Source of the DNA: JBGSWL01 sp041752455
GTDB taxonomy: Bacteria; Pseudomonadota; Alphaproteobacteria; Rhizobiales; Rhizobiaceae
Reading direction: 5' to 3'
NCBI GenBank assembly: GCA_041752455.1
Contig: JBGSWL010000153.1
Coordinates: forward strand, 1 to 46,264
DNA length: 46,264 bases
In this document: one piece after another, positions 44,814-46,264 of the stretch
How positions within the stretch are numbered: position 1 is the stretch's first letter
Layout: each line of letters begins with the position of its first letter
Translations under genes and position numbers: made by a program
The notes under the pieces: model-generated
Databases searched by the model: none
Told to the model about the DNA's origin: nothing
The model's input: only the letters and a program-made list of their open reading frames with translations

Positions 44814-44960
44814 ATGAATATCGCACGTTCGCTCAACAACTGGCGCAAGGTTCGCAAGACCTACAACGAACTCAGCCGCCTGACCACTCGCGAGCTGGAT
44901 GACCTCGGCATTTCGCGCAGCGACATCGCTACCATTGCCCGTTCGGCAGTCCGCAACTGA
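44814..44960 (+). CDS. Small DUF1127 protein (CcaF1-like)
   Basis: A 48-residue basic protein of the DUF1127 family, MNIARSLNNWRKVRKTYNEL then a core LTTRELDDLGISRSDI, which is the family's typical 'L..L.D..L.DIGI.R.DI' end. It is too short for many gene finders. AGGAAG eight bases before the ATG is a good ribosome binding site. In Rhodobacter the DUF1127 protein CcaF1 binds RNA and takes part in sRNA maturation; in Brucella and Agrobacterium related small proteins have been linked to other traits. Three CCTCC-loop hairpins follow five to ten bases after the stop, so protein and sRNA are likely one transcript. Confidence 0.93.
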   Translation: MNIARSLNNWRKVRKTYNELSRLTTRELDDLGISRSDIATIARSAVRN

Positions 44961-44970
44961 TTTGATTTCG

Positions 44971-45083
44971 TCACCGGCTCACCTCCTCCCGGGCCGCTGA
45001 CGGGTAGAAGACGGTCGACCCTCCTCCCCGATCGTCTCCTGAACGAGCACCCGCCGGTCCTCCCCCGGCGGGTGTTTCTTTTT
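44971..45083 (+). ncRNA. Cuckoo/CcsR-type sRNA locus with three CCTCC-loop hairpins
   Basis: Three hairpins follow the DUF1127 stop. The first (44971-45000) pairs TCA-CGGC with GCCG-TGA around one mismatch and shows CCTCCTCCC (44982-44990) in its loop. The second (45009-45037) has a 9-bp stem, AGACGGTCG with CGATCGTCT, one G-U pair, and loop ACCCTCCTCCC. The third is the terminator hairpin, with loop TCCTCCC. The repeated CCUCCUCCC in hairpin loops is the mark of the 'cuckoo' RNA family, which is found downstream of DUF1127 genes in alphaproteobacteria. Such loops can pair with Shine-Dalgarno sites. Exact 5' ends and processing cannot be read from sequence. Confidence 0.82.
45048..45083 (+). 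terminator. Intrinsic terminator of the sRNA locus
   Basis: A perfect 10-bp stem, CACCCGCCGG with CCGGCGGGTG, closes loop TCCTCCC and is followed by TTTCTTTTT. The loop carries the same anti-Shine-Dalgarno-like motif as the two hairpins before it. Confidence 0.93.
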
Positions 45084-45116
45084 GCGCAAGCGCCAAAGCT
45101 GCGCTAGATCCCACCC

Positions 45117-46264
45117 ATGAGCACATCGCGACCCATCCATGTCATCGGCGGCGGCCTTGCCGGTTCCGAAGCCGCGTTCCAGATCGCCGAACGCGGCATT
45201 CCCGTCATCCTGCATGAAATGCGCGGTGTACGCGGCACCGAAGCCCACAAGACCGACCATCTGGCCGAACTGGTCTGTTCCAACTCGTTCCGGTCGGACG
45301 ACGCGGAACTGAACGCGGTCGGACTCATCCACGCCGAGATGCGTCTTGGCGGTTCGCTGATCATGGCCTGCGCCGATGCGCATCAGGTGCCGGCCGGTTC
45401 GGCGCTGGCCGTCGATCGCGACGGCTTTTCCGCCAAGGTTACCGCCCGCATCGAGGCCCATAAGCTGATCACCGTTGTGCGCGAGGAAGTCACCGGCCTG
45501 CCGCCCGCCGATTGGGGCCAGTCGATTGTCGCCACCGGCCCGTTGACTGCGCCGTCGCTGGCCGAAGCGATCCGCGCTGAAACCGGCGAGGATGCGCTCG
45601 CCTTTTTTGACGCCATTGCCCCCATCGTCCATTTCGACACGATCGACATGGACATCGCCTGGTTCCAGTCGCGCTACGACAAGGTGGGGCCCGGCGGCAC
45701 CGGCAAGGACTACATCAACTGCCCGATGACGAAGGACGAGTACGACGCCTTCATCGACGCGCTGGTCGCCGGCGACACGACCGAATTCAAGGAATGGGAA
45801 GGCACCCCCTATTTCGACGGCTGCCTGCCCATTGAAGTCATGGCCGGGCGCGGCCGCGAGACGCTGCGTCACGGGCCGATGAAGCCGATGGGCCTCACCA
45901 ATGCCCATAACCGCGACGTCAAGCCCTATGCCGTTGTTCAGTTGCGCCAGGACAATGCGCTGGGCACGCTCTACAACATGGTCGGCTTCCAGACGAAACT
46001 GAAATACGGCGCGCAGGCCGAAGTGCTGCGCATGATCCCCGGCCTGAAGGACGCCGAGTTCGCGCGTCTCGGCGGCATCCATCGTAACACCTACATCAAC
46101 TCGCCCGTGCTCCTCGCCAACGACCTGACGCTGAAGTCGCGTTCCGGCCTGCGCTTTGCCGGCCAGATCACCGGCTGCGAAGGCTATGTGGAATCCGCCG
46201 CCATCGGCCTTCTGGCCGGGCGCTTTGCGGCAGCCGAGGCCGTCGGCGAAGCGCCGCACCGGCC
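45117..46264 (+). CDS. trmFO: FADH2/folate-dependent tRNA U54 methyltransferase TrmFO, 3' truncated by window edge
   Basis: The first 382 residues of TrmFO (Gid), which forms ribothymidine at tRNA position 54 with methylene-tetrahydrofolate and FAD. The FAD motif HVIGGGLAGSEAAFQIAERG opens the protein. The two catalytic cysteines can be placed in LVCSNSFRS and FDGCLPIE. Further conserved blocks are KTDHLAELV, YINCPMTKDEYDAF, EVMAGRGRETLRHGPMKP and MVGFQTKLKYGAQ. The frame stays open to the last base, so about 80-100 residues are missing. The ATG at 45117 has only a weak ribosome binding site. Its start lies 34 bases after the sRNA terminator, so it needs its own promoter. Confidence 0.95.
   Translation, partial: MSTSRPIHVIGGGLAGSEAAFQIAERGIPVILHEMRGVRGTEAHKTDHLAELVCSNSFRSDDAELNAVGLIHAEMRLGGSLIMACADAHQVPAGSALAVDRDGFSAKVTARIEAHKLITVVREEVTGLPPADWGQSIVATGPLTAPSLAEAIRAETGEDALAFFDAIAPIVHFDTIDMDIAWFQSRYDKVGPGGTGKDYINCPMTKDEYDAFIDALVAGDTTEFKEWEGTPYFDGCLPIEVMAGRGRETLRHGPMKPMGLTNAHNRDVKPYAVVQLRQDNALGTLYNMVGFQTKLKYGAQAEVLRMIPGLKDAEFARLGGIHRNTYINSPVLLANDLTLKSRSGLRFAGQITGCEGYVESAAIGLLAGRFAAAEAVGEAPHR

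Overview
The window is ordinary, densely coded chromosome of an alphaproteobacterium, most likely of the Hyphomicrobiales (Rhizobiales). This rests on the high GC, the ATP12-type F1 assembly chaperone, DUF2336, DUF898 and DUF1127 proteins, a rhizobial-type palindromic intergenic repeat, a class I PHA synthase beside an aminotransferase-hom-glpX-recJ block, and an FeS-type (6-4) photolyase with PhrB-like cysteine spacing. I cannot name the genus. I see no insertion sequence, prophage, integron, CRISPR array or rRNA. Two tRNA-Leu genes (anticodons GAG and UAG) are present. No gene-free stretch exceeds about 205 bases.

Layout. 1-6.9 kb: the end of an M23 peptidase faces a minus-strand run of alaC-like aminotransferase, hom, glpX and recJ, with a small lipoprotein gene upstream. 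7.0-11.5 kb: plus-strand phaC, sfsA, map and radC, closed by a near-perfect intrinsic terminator. 11.5-18.4 kb: pccB, a DUF898 membrane protein coupled to an M48 peptidase, the ATP12 chaperone gene and parE. 18.4-25.9 kb: a palindromic repeat, a DUF2336 gene, a flavin-reductase/nitroreductase pair, a secreted protein made of three repeats, a PlsC-like acyltransferase, thrS and an SH3-domain protein. 25.9-32.4 kb: tRNA-Leu(GAG), lipB, an SRPBCC-M50 fusion protease, pccA, a DMT transporter and a protein with an internal duplication. 32.5-36.5 kb: a TPR-methyltransferase, then mnmD and an FAD oxidoreductase head to head (MnmC split in two), then a DUF3179 protein. 36.6-41 kb: a light-repair cluster with a (6-4) photolyase, a short-chain dehydrogenase and a divergent second photolyase. 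41-46 kb: tig, tRNA-Leu(UAG), a GDYXXLXY/DUF2157 membrane pair, a DUF1127 gene, a small-RNA locus, and the start of trmFO, cut by the window edge.

How the genes connect. The two propionyl-CoA carboxylase subunits (pccB, pccA) lie about 15 kb apart rather than in one operon. PhaC and Pcc both touch short-chain acyl-CoA metabolism. tRNA modification appears twice: MnmD plus its oxidoreductase partner at U34, and TrmFO at U54. Repair and topology genes (recJ, radC, parE, two photolyases) are scattered.

The most interesting non-coding structure lies just after the 48-residue DUF1127 gene at 44814-44960. Three consecutive hairpins (44971-45083) each display a CCTCC-type anti-Shine-Dalgarno motif in the loop, and the third is also an intrinsic terminator. 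This closely matches the 'cuckoo'/CcsR sRNA arrangement known downstream of the DUF1127 gene ccaF1 in Rhodobacter. Two tandem inverted repeats and a plausible promoter sit upstream. Family membership is my recognition of the pattern and has not been run through a covariance model.
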